Below, piece after piece: positions 8,089 to 16,501 of a stretch of 64,000 nucleotides of DNA. Below the pieces are notes generated by a model, which was not told the origin of the DNA, searched no databases, and worked only from the letters and a program-made list of their open reading frames with translations. Positions within the stretch are counted from its first letter, which is position 1. Each line of letters starts with the position of its first letter. A program made the translations under genes and the position numbers. The stretch covers positions 62,001 through 126,000 of the forward strand of contig NZ_VTSR01000020.1 in the NCBI RefSeq assembly GCF_008329715.1. Reading direction: 5' to 3'. The DNA is from Gimesia chilikensis (GTDB taxonomy: Bacteria; Planctomycetota; Planctomycetia; Planctomycetales; Planctomycetaceae).

Positions 8089-9297
8089 CTACTTGGAAGA
8101 GATCTTCCACAGGTGCTTGTCGCTGCGCAGGAACAGCGCGTTATCCGCAATCGCGGGCGTGGCAAGAATCGTCTCTTTCAGATCGATTTCGCCCGTCTCT
8201 TTACCTTCGTCTGCCCCCACCTGCACCACCTGTAACAGTCCTTTTTCGTTGACCAGGTACAGATGCTTGCCGGCGGCGATCGGGGTCGCACTGAAAGGAC
8301 CTTTTAACCGCAGACGCCAGACTACTTCGCCATCTTCCGGATTCGCAGAGGTCAATACGCCTGCCCGGTTCACGGTGAAGACTTTCTTCTCATACACCAG
8401 GGGACTGGCCGTCGCGGGAGAGAGCTTCTGTTCCTGCCAGAGAACCTTGGGAGGTTCGCTGCTGGACCCGGGTGCGAGTGCGGTGAGACCGTTGGAAGGA
8501 ATATACAGCGTATTGTCTCCGACCGTGGTCGAAGGAATACGGCCGGCTCCCTGTTCGTAGCTCCACGCGGTATCACCCGTCTCGGGATAAACCGCATCGA
8601 CGCCTTCACTCGACTGCAACAGCACCAGGGTTTCGGCGCTGTCAGAAGCTTTCAGAATCGCGGGCGAGGTCCAGTTAGCAACCCGGGGACGTTTGATTTT
8701 CCAGCGGGAGATGCCGGTTTTCACATCCAGGCCGGTGGTGAAAGAATCGTCGTCATTCTCGACGGGTACGATCAGAGTCTCACCCACGACGATGGGTGAA
8801 GAGGCCATTCCCAGGCTGTTGCTCGCATTGGGGAAATCGTGTGACAGACCACGGATCCAGAGCAGGTTTCCGTCCAGGTCCAGACAGACGACATCATTGC
8901 TCGAAAATGTGGCGAACACCCGCTTGCCATCACTGGCAGGAGTCGGCGTTGCCACGCACATTTTGTTGTGACACTGTGTCCGCCCCGTTGCCCAGAACTG
9001 ACGGTCCCAGAGCTGCTTGCCGGTCTTTGCATCGAAACAGAGCACGTGCAGCTGGTCCTGTTTGAAGCCGGTGGTGCTGGTCAGAAAGACCTTGTCTCCC
9101 ACGATGATCGGCCCCGAAGCCCCCCGACCTTCCAGATCGGCGGTCCAGGCAATGCTCTCCTGGTCGACCAGGGTCGGCGGTGTATCCGAAGTCGCCACAT
9201 TGTTAGTCAGCGGTCCCCGGAACTGCGGCCAGTCGGCTCCACAACACAGACCGATGGCAATCAGAGGCATCACAAGTTGAAAGGCACTCTTATTCAT
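8089..9297 (-). CDS. Secreted PQQ-type beta-propeller protein
   Basis: A 402-residue exported protein with an N-terminal signal peptide (residues about 1-20) followed by DWPQFRGP, the usual opening of planctomycete PQQ-like propellers. Repeated blades with motifs such as DAKTGKQLWDRQF, DLDGNLLWIRGL, YPETGDTAWSY and NPEDGEVVWRL cover the rest. Many planctomycete members of this family have no shown enzyme activity, so a scaffold or binding role is as likely as a quinoprotein dehydrogenase. It lies 57 bases after the HEAT-like gene on the same strand and may share its transcript. Confidence 0.82.
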   Translation of the reverse strand: MNKSAFQLVMPLIAIGLCCGADWPQFRGPLTNNVATSDTPPTLVDQESIAWTADLEGRGASGPIIVGDKVFLTSTTGFKQDQLHVLCFDAKTGKQLWDRQFWATGRTQCHNKMCVATPTPASDGKRVFATFSSNDVVCLDLDGNLLWIRGLSHDFPNASNSLGMASSPIVVGETLIVPVENDDDSFTTGLDVKTGISRWKIKRPRVANWTSPAILKASDSAETLVLLQSSEGVDAVYPETGDTAWSYEQGAGRIPSTTVGDNTLYIPSNGLTALAPGSSSEPPKVLWQEQKLSPATASPLVYEKKVFTVNRAGVLTSANPEDGEVVWRLRLKGPFSATPIAAGKHLYLVNEKGLLQVVQVGADEGKETGEIDLKETILATPAIADNALFLRSDKHLWKISSK

Positions 9298-9354
9298 AAT
9301 TTTAACCTGTCAGGAAAGTATGTTTGAATTCGAGGAGAAACTGCAGATCGGCAG

Positions 9355-10500
9355 TTACGGTGTTAACTGCGTCGTTGCCTCTGGTTTTTCGGAAAGTACA
9401 CCAGTCCCGGAAGGACGGGCGATTCGTAATTGAAACTGGTAGCGTTGTGCCCAGCTTTCGGTCTGCTCGTTTTGACAGAGTTTGAGCAGAATCACATTTT
9501 TTCCCGGTTTGAATGTCACGGGCACACTGTATTGATCCATGATCATCCCGCGGTGATATTCATTGCGGGCAAACAGCAGCTTGCCATTCACCCAGATTTT
9601 CCAGGCATTGGGTGTTCCCAGGCGAATCTCCAGTTCCTGTTCCCCCGGGCTATAAAAGTCAGCCGCACAATACATCACGGCCCCTTTGTAGGGAGAAATC
9701 TCTTTCGCGATGTCGAAGATACCGTAATCGTCTTCTGTATTCACCGACTTCCAGTTCACTTCCCCTTCCTTGCCTTTCAGGGCCGAGGAGAAGTCCAGAT
9801 TTTTCTCGGGCGGGTAGGCCGTGTCGTATCCCTTCAGTTCCCGGTTATCGAAGGGGCCGATAATCTTCCAGTCCGACAGGAAACCGAAATGCTTCTGCAG
9901 GTCGATCTTCTCGCCCAGGCTGCGCAGCGGTTTGACAATCGCTTTCACCTGATCATCATCGGTCGCGCCGCTCAGTGCCTGCTCGTAGGCCTGCTTGGCT
10001 GCATCTTTCTTGCCGTCTTTTTCCAGTTTCTTGGCCTGATCAATCAGTCGCTGCACGGCATCACGTCTGAGAGTCACACTGGGGTCGTTGATCATCCCGG
10101 GAATGATGCGTTCACTGGCACTCGCGTCTACTTTGATGAGCGTTTCGTAAGCCAGTCGTCGTGCCCGGGGATTGTGGGATTTGTCCAGAATGAACTTTTC
10201 GAGTTCTGCTTCAGGCAGCTTTCCCTGCTGAATCGCGTTCGACGCGACTGCTTCAAATGCCCCGCACAACCAGTTGACCGCCAGGGGATTCGCCCCCTTG
10301 AAACTGGACAGAATCGGAATCAGTGCCGACGCATCTGCCTGGGAAAGCGATTGAACCGCCTGGGAGGCAGCCTGATTTCCCTGCCCCTCTTTTTGAACCT
10401 GTTTGATTCTGGCGATCTGTTGTTCCACATCATCCGCCCGCACGCTGCTCAGTACGCTGAACAGACACAAACAGCAGAAAAGAATACGACTTCGCTGCAT
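9355..10500 (-). CDS. Secreted HEAT-like repeat protein with C-terminal beta-sandwich
   Basis: A 381-residue exported protein of unknown function. A signal peptide (MQRSRILFCCLCLFSVLSSV, cleavage near VRA) is followed by alpha-helical repeats (residues about 25-210) resembling HEAT repeats (DPSVTLRRDAVQRLIDQAKK). The C-terminal half (about 225-370) opens with FLSDWKIIGPFDN and contains AWKIWVNGKLLF, the pattern of the galactose-binding-like sandwich often found beside planctomycete glycoside hydrolases. ATG 10500 is preceded by GGGAG at six bases and is preferred over the longer frame to 10578. It probably forms a two-gene unit with the PQQ-propeller gene and is divergent from trpD. Confidence 0.72.
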   Translation of the reverse strand: MQRSRILFCCLCLFSVLSSVRADDVEQQIARIKQVQKEGQGNQAASQAVQSLSQADASALIPILSSFKGANPLAVNWLCGAFEAVASNAIQQGKLPEAELEKFILDKSHNPRARRLAYETLIKVDASASERIIPGMINDPSVTLRRDAVQRLIDQAKKLEKDGKKDAAKQAYEQALSGATDDDQVKAIVKPLRSLGEKIDLQKHFGFLSDWKIIGPFDNRELKGYDTAYPPEKNLDFSSALKGKEGEVNWKSVNTEDDYGIFDIAKEISPYKGAVMYCAADFYSPGEQELEIRLGTPNAWKIWVNGKLLFARNEYHRGMIMDQYSVPVTFKPGKNVILLKLCQNEQTESWAQRYQFQLRIARPSGTGVLSEKPEATTQLTP

Positions 10501-10730
10501 GAGAATCTCCCGACTTTCAAAATTGTTCTGAATCAGCAATCTCCGCTGCCTGGAGATCGCGTCGATGAGTAGAGTCAAGTGCCTGCGATTGTACCAGTTT
10601 CCTTCCTACACCAACAAGTATGCAGGTAAATTTCCCCGGGAAGTCGCAATCACGGAATGCTGCCTGTCGGCTAATTCAAACGAACTTCCTGCATTCCCTT
10701 CGTGTCTTGGCTGAATCTGAGTCTTGCCTG

Positions 10731-10739
10731 TGATATAAT
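10731..10739 (+). promoter_or_regulatory. Extended -10 promoter for trpD
   Basis: TGATATAAT is a perfect extended -10 element (TGn-TATAAT). No good -35 lies 16-18 bases upstream, which is usual for extended -10 promoters. Transcription would start near 10746, giving a leader of about 42 bases to the trpD ATG. Confidence 0.6.
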
Positions 10740-10787
10740 TCCCGTACGAATCAGATTGACTACTTTTGAGCCCCAGGAACTTCTCGT

Positions 10788-11819
10788 ATGTCTTTAATTC
10801 TCAGCCAGACTCTGAATCGACTGCTCGAGGGAGAGAATCTGGAGAGTGAAGCGACCCGCCAGGTCATCTCCTCGATCATGCAGGGAGAATGCAGCGATGC
10901 CCAGATTGCCGCGCTGCTCACAGCACTCCGCATGAAAGGCGAAACGTCGGACGAACTCGTCGGCGCCGCCCAGGCGATGCACGCCAAGGCGCTCGCGATC
11001 CCCACGAACAGGCAAGGCCTGCTGGATACCTGTGGCACCGGCGGCGATCAGCTGCACACCTTCAACATCAGCACGACAGTCGCCCTGGTCGCGGCGGCAG
11101 CCGGCATCCCTGTCGCCAAGCATGGCAACCGCAGCGTCTCCAGTTCCAGCGGGTCGTCTGATGTCCTCGAAGCACTCGGGGTCCGACTCGACCTGACACC
11201 TGAACAAATCGGCCAGTGTCTGGAGACCACCGGCATCGGATTCTGCTTCGCTCCCCTGCTCCATTCCGCGATGAAATATGTTGCCCCGGTCCGCCGGGAA
11301 CTCGGCATTCGCACCATCTTCAATTACCTTGGGCCTTTAACGAATCCGGCCAGCGCCGAGTACCAGTTGCTGGGGGCCAATTCGGTAGAGGCTGCGGAAA
11401 AAATTGCTCAAGCCCTGTTAAAATTAGGTCGAAAACATGCATTGGTTGTCTGTGGCAACGGAGAACTGGATGAGGTCAGCCTCTGGGGAAAAACGACCGT
11501 TTTCGAAGTGACGGGTGCCAACCTGAATCGCTTCGAATGGACGGCTGCGGACTTCGGGTTACCCGAATGCGACGTAAGTCAGTTGACAGTCGAATCCTCC
11601 GAGCAAAGTGCCAATATCATCCGCGAGATCCTGAATGGTGAACAGGGCCCGGCCCGTAACATGGTCGTCGCCAATGCTTCAGCTGCTTTACTGGCTGCTG
11701 AACAGGCTTCCGATCTGATGCAGGCTGTTCAAAAGGTCGCTCAACTGATCGATGAGGGAAAAGTACGCGAAAAACTCCAACAACTCATCGACTTTAGCAG
11801 TAGTAGAGGAGGAGAATAA
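10788..11819 (+). CDS. trpD: Anthranilate phosphoribosyltransferase
   Basis: Cytoplasmic enzyme of tryptophan synthesis that joins anthranilate to PRPP to give N-phosphoribosylanthranilate. The 343-residue length is normal. The PRPP-binding CGTGGD motif (about residues 84-89), the KHGNRSVSSSSGSSD segment (about 111-125) and the Mg2+ site GELDEVSLWGKT (about 225-236) are all present. No other trp gene is near, so tryptophan genes are dispersed here. A strong extended -10 promoter lies 50 bases upstream. A DUF2203 gene follows after 156 bases with its own promoter-like elements. Confidence 0.95.
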   Translation: MSLILSQTLNRLLEGENLESEATRQVISSIMQGECSDAQIAALLTALRMKGETSDELVGAAQAMHAKALAIPTNRQGLLDTCGTGGDQLHTFNISTTVALVAAAAGIPVAKHGNRSVSSSSGSSDVLEALGVRLDLTPEQIGQCLETTGIGFCFAPLLHSAMKYVAPVRRELGIRTIFNYLGPLTNPASAEYQLLGANSVEAAEKIAQALLKLGRKHALVVCGNGELDEVSLWGKTTVFEVTGANLNRFEWTAADFGLPECDVSQLTVESSEQSANIIREILNGEQGPARNMVVANASAALLAAEQASDLMQAVQKVAQLIDEGKVREKLQQLIDFSSSRGGE

Positions 11820-11875
11820 ATAAGACGAAATTCCACGCGGGTCTAACAAAAAACGAATGCTTTCGTCAGGTTGAC

Positions 11876-11903
11876 TTGCCGAATCTGGACTGACTCTTAT
11901 AAT
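11876..11903 (+). promoter_or_regulatory. Sigma-70-type promoter for the DUF2203 gene
   Basis: TTGCCG and a perfect TATAAT are separated by 16 bases. A start near 11910 would give a leader of about 65 bases. It lies between trpD and the DUF2203 gene, so the latter need not depend on read-through. Confidence 0.5.
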
Positions 11904-11975
11904 TCCTCAAAACAATGTCACCCCGACCGGAGACCATGTTCAGTGGTTTCTGGCAAAAATAAAGGTCTCACCATT

Positions 11976-12443
11976 ATGAATGCTGAAGCACAACGCAAAC
12001 TGATTTTCAATCCGGATGAGGCCAATCTCCGTTTACCGCTCGTACGGGCCATCGTCAAAGACATTGTCGCACTGTACGAGAATCTGCATGATCGCCAGGA
12101 ACGGATCGAAGAGATCAAGCATCTCCCCGGCTCCACCACGCGCGATGAAGACTCCGTCTACAGTGAAGAACTGCTGCAGGCCGAGCTGGATATCGAGAAC
12201 GACAAAGAGCAGCTGAAAACCTACGAAGATGAACTGCTCGAACTGGGTGTCGAGCTGGAAGATCCTGCTCTGGGTGTCGTCAACTTCCCGACCCTCCGCG
12301 AAGGCAAAGAGGTTTACCTCTGCTGGAGACTGGGTGAAGAGGAAGTCGGCCATTGGCACTCCCTCGACGAAACCTACTCAGATCGCCGTTCGCTGCTCGA
12401 AGAGTCCATCGACAACGATGACCACAACGACATGCTGATGTAA
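11976..12443 (+). CDS. DUF2203 family protein
   Basis: A 155-residue cytoplasmic protein of unknown function. The family pattern is clear: an N-terminal FNPDEANLRLPLVRAIV stretch, a charged helical middle (about residues 25-95), and a C-terminal segment VNFPTLREGKEVYLCWRLGE followed by VGHWHSLDETYSDR, where His, Asp and Glu residues are conserved in DUF2203. The frame extends upstream to 11871, but ATG 11976 has AAGG about ten bases before it, fits the family start and lies behind a promoter-like pair. It converges on a sulfatase gene with only nine bases between the stops. Confidence 0.85.
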   Translation: MNAEAQRKLIFNPDEANLRLPLVRAIVKDIVALYENLHDRQERIEEIKHLPGSTTRDEDSVYSEELLQAELDIENDKEQLKTYEDELLELGVELEDPALGVVNFPTLREGKEVYLCWRLGEEEVGHWHSLDETYSDRRSLLEESIDNDDHNDMLM

Positions 12444-12452
12444 GCCCGCTGC

Positions 12453-13814
12453 TTACTCAGCCTGCACCCGTTGTTCCCACGCTGCATACGCTGCTTTCAT
12501 CTGTTTCGTAATCTTCGGCTTCTGGTCGGCGAGATCAGTTGTCTCGCTCAGATCCTGATCCAGATCAAACAGCATGAAGGGCTTGTCGGGATTCGTCCGC
12601 AACAGTTTATAATTTGCATGCCTCACTGCTGCGTATTTCCGGTACTGGAAAAAGAATGTCCGCGGCTCTGCCGATTCCGGATGCTCCAGTGCCGGCAGCA
12701 TGTTCTTGCCATCCAGCGTTCGATCTGCAGGGCGCTCTCCTCCGGAGACCGCAATCAGGGTCGGCAGGATATCCAGGCTAATCAACGGGCTGCTGTTAAC
12801 AGAGCCTGCTTCAATGCGACCGGGATAACGCACGATCGCCGGCACGCGGATGCCCCCCTCCCATAAAGTGACGCCGCCATCCCGCAGGGGTTTGTTGGAA
12901 GCGACTTCCAGTCCGCGGTCCTTGAGCATGAACGCACCGTTGTCCGAATACCAGATCACCAATGTGTTATCCCGCAATCCGCAGGCGTCCAGTTGATCCA
13001 GCACGCGGCCGATCGCCGTATCCAGCGCGGTCACAACGGCACGATATCGTTTGCGGGGATCTTTGGTCTCGGGTGAATAGCCATACGCGGCAAAGGCACT
13101 GTCCGGCGCCTGCCATTCATTGCCCTGTCCCGGTTGCTTGTTGCGTTTACTGGGAAAATGCGGTGCATTAAAAGGCAGATAGATGAAAAACGGACGCTTT
13201 TGATTCTCAGTGATGAAACGACACGCCTCATCCGCAAACAGCTCAGTAGAATAGCCTTTCTCAAAGACTTCATTGAGGCCACGCCACAGATCGTGCCGCC
13301 CGGCGTAGTAGTGGTGATAATAGTCGATGTTGCCGGCTGCGAATCCAAAGAACTCGTCAAAGCCCCGCTCGGTCGGTCGGCTGCCTTTGGAAAAGCCGAC
13401 ATTCCATTTACCAAAGCAGGCCGTCCGGTATCCTTGAGGCTTGAGATACTGAGGAATCAGTCGCTCACTCTGTCGCAGGCCATCTGCGTAATTTTCATCT
13501 GCACTCAACTGGTGATTCAGGCCGATCCGCTGCGGATAACGGCCCGTCAGCAGTGTCGCCCGCGAAACAGTGCAGGTAGGGGAAGCGGTATAAAAATCGG
13601 TCAGCCGCGCCCCTTCCCGCGCCAGTTGATCCAGGCGGGGAGTCTGCATGACCTTGTTTCCATAGCAGCCCAGATCACCGTAACCCAGATTGTCCGCTGT
13701 GATCAACAGGATATTGGGCCGCTGCTGTTTTTCCTGCTGTGCTGCCACCGGATGCGACGGTAGACACAAACCCAAAAAACAGAGACTCAACAGACAGAAC
13801 AGACGGTAATTCAT
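12453..13814 (-). CDS. Secreted sulfatase-family protein with divergent active site
   Basis: Alkaline-phosphatase-superfamily sulfatase of 453 residues with a cleavable signal peptide (residues about 1-25), expected to act outside the cytoplasm on sulfated polysaccharides. The core is recognisable: NILLITADNLGYGD, CTVSRATLLTGRYP, WYSDNGAF and WEGGIRVP. Three positions differ from the classical site: CTVSR instead of C/S-x-P-x-R, ADN instead of DD in the first metal motif, and GKWNVG instead of GKWHLG, which loses the catalytic-region His. It may use another mechanism, substrate or ester, or be inactive. A GTG one codon upstream also opens the frame, but ATG 13814 has GGAG at eight bases. Confidence 0.82.
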   Translation of the reverse strand: MNYRLFCLLSLCFLGLCLPSHPVAAQQEKQQRPNILLITADNLGYGDLGCYGNKVMQTPRLDQLAREGARLTDFYTASPTCTVSRATLLTGRYPQRIGLNHQLSADENYADGLRQSERLIPQYLKPQGYRTACFGKWNVGFSKGSRPTERGFDEFFGFAAGNIDYYHHYYAGRHDLWRGLNEVFEKGYSTELFADEACRFITENQKRPFFIYLPFNAPHFPSKRNKQPGQGNEWQAPDSAFAAYGYSPETKDPRKRYRAVVTALDTAIGRVLDQLDACGLRDNTLVIWYSDNGAFMLKDRGLEVASNKPLRDGGVTLWEGGIRVPAIVRYPGRIEAGSVNSSPLISLDILPTLIAVSGGERPADRTLDGKNMLPALEHPESAEPRTFFFQYRKYAAVRHANYKLLRTNPDKPFMLFDLDQDLSETTDLADQKPKITKQMKAAYAAWEQRVQAE

Positions 13815-13936
13815 CACGGCTTCTCCGGATCACTCTCAACAGGCGATTAATTCGGTCGATTTGCGTAGCGCTGAGACCTGTGACAGGCCCCATTTCCATC
13901 ACAACATGTTAAGCACCGCCTGTCAATCGAGGGCTG

Positions 13937-15991
13937 TTAACTCAGTTGCCGGATCAGATACAGATATTCCAGGGCGCTGTGCATTGCCTCCTGCTGCTGG
14001 TTCGCCGTCCCTTTGTGGCCCCCTTCGATATTCTCATAATAAAAGTAGTCGTACCCCAGTTGATCCATGCGGGCGGCCATCTTTCGCGCATGCCCGGGAT
14101 GCACGCGGTCGTCCTTGGTTGATGTAAAGAAGTAAACCCGGGGATAGGACTGCCCCGGCTTCAGATTCTGCAGCGGCGAATACTGGCTGATGAACTCCCA
14201 CTGTTCGGGGAGATCGGGATTTCCGTACTCCGCCATCCAGCTGGCGCCTGCCAGCAGCTTGTTGAAACGCTTCATATCCAGCAGCGGTACGCCGCAGACG
14301 ATGGCATTGAACAGATCCGGTCGTTGCGTCAGCGTCACTCCCATCAAGAGTCCGCCGTTACTCCGGCCCATCGCCCCATAATGTTTGGGCGAACTCACTC
14401 CCTGATGCTGCACTGCTTCGGCAACCGCGAAAAAGTCATCGTAGGCGCGCTGCCGGTTCTCCTGCAGGGCCGCTTCGTGCCAGCGGGGACCGTATTCGCC
14501 ACCACCGCGAATGTTAGCCAGCACGTACGCGCCCCCTTTCTCCAGCCAGAGTTTTCCCATCAGCGGACTGTAGTGCGGCAGGATCGAAATCTCGAAACCA
14601 CCATAGCCGTACTGTAAGACGGGTGTAGAATGATCCAGCGGGATCTCTTCGCGATGCACCAGGAAATAGGGCACCTTCGTTCCGTCGCGACTGACGGCAA
14701 ATGATTTTTTCACCGTCAGACCTTTGGTATCAAAGCGGGCCGGCGTCGACTGCAGCAGCGTTTCGGTCCCCTCCTGAAAATTGACATAGTACAGGCTGCC
14801 CGGCTGCAGAAATCCGTCGCGTGACATCAGGAGGTCATTACTGCTGCTGTCAGAAGAACTGATGGAGATTACATCTCCCGCTCCCCAGGGAAGCAGACGC
14901 CCCTGCCAGGCGTTGTCAGCAAATTTGAATTCGCGGATCTGACTGGAAACATGTTCGATTCCGGTCACATAAACCGCATCCCGCGCAGAGCGGACCTGAG
15001 AAATCGTGCCACTCTGGCCAGGATCATACACGGACAAGATGTCGGCAATTTCCCCCGTCCGGGCAAACTCGGACAGGGAGAAACTCACCAGGGCTCCCGC
15101 TGAGAAGTCACGCCAGTCCTCTTTCAGTTCCACCAGCAACTGATCCTGGAACAGGCTGGACAGACTGCATTTCTGTGGCAGCGGCAGCTGCTGCAGTGTT
15201 CCCTCCGCAGTCACCAGGTAAAACGTAAAGTGATAAAAATCATGCCCCCGCATTACGAAACAGCTCTTTCGGCCGTTGTGTTTCAGATTGACGGGATACA
15301 CGAAGGTCTCGTCTTCGCCCGTTTCCAGTATGGTCTCCGCTGCCGAGAGTGGCGTTCCCCGCTGCCAGCGTTTCAGAATGCGGGCATATCCCGATGAGTT
15401 CAGACTCCCTGGGCCCCAGTCGGTTGCAATCAGCAGATGATCACGGTCTTCCCAGCAGAGGTTGCTCTTCGCCTGCGGCACAGAAAAGCCCCCCTGCACG
15501 AACGAGCGCGAGGGAAGATCGAATTCACGATAGACGGCCGAGTCCGTTCCGCCCGGTGCCAGTTCCACCAGGCAACGGTCGTGATCCGGGGCCAGACAGT
15601 CGACGCCTTTGTAGATCCAGTTTTCCTCTTCTTCTTTGGCCAGCTGATCGACGTCGAGCAGCAGTTCCCACTCTTTCGATTTCTGCTGATACTGCGTGCG
15701 GGGCATCCGACGCCAGATTCCCCGCACGTGATGTGGATCGCGCCAGAAGTTATAGACGAAATCTCCGCGCAGAGTCCCGTAGGTAATCCGGTCGGCCGCA
15801 GTCAGAATTTCGAGGGCTTCCCGTTCATACTGTTGATAACGGGGATCGCTGGTCAGCACCTGCAGGGTCTCGGCATTCTGCCGCTTCACCCAGTCCAGGG
15901 CCTGCTCCCCTTCAATTTCTTCGAGCCAGAGCAGTGACTGTTCAGCCTTATGCTCTGAATTCTGCTGATCGGAATTTTCTGCTGCATCCAT
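13937..15991 (-). CDS. Prolyl oligopeptidase (S9A) family serine peptidase
   Basis: A 684-residue cytoplasmic peptidase (no signal peptide) cutting short peptides, typically after proline. An N-terminal seven-bladed propeller region (about residues 70-400) restricts access. The C-terminal alpha/beta-hydrolase domain has YGYGGFEIS, the NIRGGGEYGPRWHEAA segment, the nucleophile motif GRSNGG, the acid in STKDDRVHPGHA and the catalytic His in EGGHKG, so the triad is intact. It starts at ATG 15991, and a palindrome at 16044-16070 lies about 55 bases upstream of the start. It stands alone between a sulfatase gene and the divergent helicase gene. Confidence 0.92.
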   Translation of the reverse strand: MDAAENSDQQNSEHKAEQSLLWLEEIEGEQALDWVKRQNAETLQVLTSDPRYQQYEREALEILTAADRITYGTLRGDFVYNFWRDPHHVRGIWRRMPRTQYQQKSKEWELLLDVDQLAKEEEENWIYKGVDCLAPDHDRCLVELAPGGTDSAVYREFDLPSRSFVQGGFSVPQAKSNLCWEDRDHLLIATDWGPGSLNSSGYARILKRWQRGTPLSAAETILETGEDETFVYPVNLKHNGRKSCFVMRGHDFYHFTFYLVTAEGTLQQLPLPQKCSLSSLFQDQLLVELKEDWRDFSAGALVSFSLSEFARTGEIADILSVYDPGQSGTISQVRSARDAVYVTGIEHVSSQIREFKFADNAWQGRLLPWGAGDVISISSSDSSSNDLLMSRDGFLQPGSLYYVNFQEGTETLLQSTPARFDTKGLTVKKSFAVSRDGTKVPYFLVHREEIPLDHSTPVLQYGYGGFEISILPHYSPLMGKLWLEKGGAYVLANIRGGGEYGPRWHEAALQENRQRAYDDFFAVAEAVQHQGVSSPKHYGAMGRSNGGLLMGVTLTQRPDLFNAIVCGVPLLDMKRFNKLLAGASWMAEYGNPDLPEQWEFISQYSPLQNLKPGQSYPRVYFFTSTKDDRVHPGHARKMAARMDQLGYDYFYYENIEGGHKGTANQQQEAMHSALEYLYLIRQLS

Positions 15992-16043
15992 CCTGCTTGC
16001 TCCTGAATTAACGGCACTGGTCGGTTTGAGAACTATTGTAGAG

Positions 16044-16070
16044 GATGACTTGAGCCTGACTTAAGTCATC
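16044..16070. promoter_or_regulatory. Palindrome upstream of the S9A peptidase gene
   Basis: GATGACTT and AAGTCATC form an 8-bp inverted repeat around an 11-base centre, about 55 bases before the peptidase start. It could be a regulator-binding site or an RNA hairpin in the peptidase leader. No known factor is recognised. Confidence 0.35.
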
Positions 16071-16410
16071 TGGTTCGATTTGTCAGCTTTTTCGGCAACG
16101 GACCTCTGAAATGAGATATTCTCTGAAAATCCCGATTCAGGGGCTGTATTTAGCGGGGACCGCTGATACAATTCCACTCCGATGAGGAGCCAGATGGTCC
16201 GTCTACCGGTACGGTGACCGACCCGCTCTGAGCTGATCTCCAGAATCTCTTTCATAAAGAGCCGGCTGTTTGCCCTCTTTTCGTGTTGTTTTTGCTACAT
16301 ATTGCCGAAATCCTGAGACAGGGGTTTCGCTTCAGACCGTAGCAGTGGGGTGATACGAAGCAGAGCTTCGAGGAGAGCGCTGTCCAGACCGTCGTCTGTT
16401 CATGCCCCCT

Positions 16411-16430
16411 GAGTCGATAGGGATCGACTC
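16411..16430 (+). promoter_or_regulatory. Perfect hairpin in the DEAD-box helicase leader
   Basis: GAGTCGAT and ATCGACTC form an 8-bp stem with an AGGG tetraloop about 70 bases before the helicase start. A T-rich stretch begins ten bases later, too far for a classical terminator. It is probably part of a structured leader RNA. Confidence 0.4.
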
Positions 16431-16453
16431 TCACACCATGTTCTTTTTTACGC

Positions 16454-16487
16454 GACGCACGCCTCACCTGCGGGATGAAGGTGCGTC
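16454..16487 (+). promoter_or_regulatory. Inverted repeat next to the helicase ribosome site
   Basis: GACGCAC (16454-16460) pairs with GTGCGTC (16481-16487), with further pairing possible inside. The AAAGG ribosome site of the helicase gene starts right after, so the stem could affect ribosome access, for example by temperature or through the helicase itself. Confidence 0.4.
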
Positions 16488-16501
16488 AAAAGGCTGATTT
16501 T

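Larger units (their letters stand above)
15992..16501. other. Intergenic region holding the helicase leader
   Basis: About 510 bases between two divergent genes. It holds a palindrome (16044-16070), a perfect tetraloop hairpin (16411-16430), a T-rich stretch near 16441-16449 and an inverted repeat (16454-16487) ending one base before the helicase ribosome site. Two short overlapping minus-strand ORFs (64 and 71 codons) have no recognisable features. The layout suggests a long structured 5' leader for the DEAD-box gene. Confidence 0.5.

Noticed and set aside
9430-10572. 380-codon plus-strand ORF opposite the HEAT-like gene
   Set aside because: The minus-strand product has a signal peptide, ribosome site and domain pattern; the plus-strand frame has none.
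16061-16467. Two overlapping short minus-strand ORFs (64 and 71 codons)
   Set aside because: They lie in the structured helicase leader, lack ribosome sites and resemble nothing.
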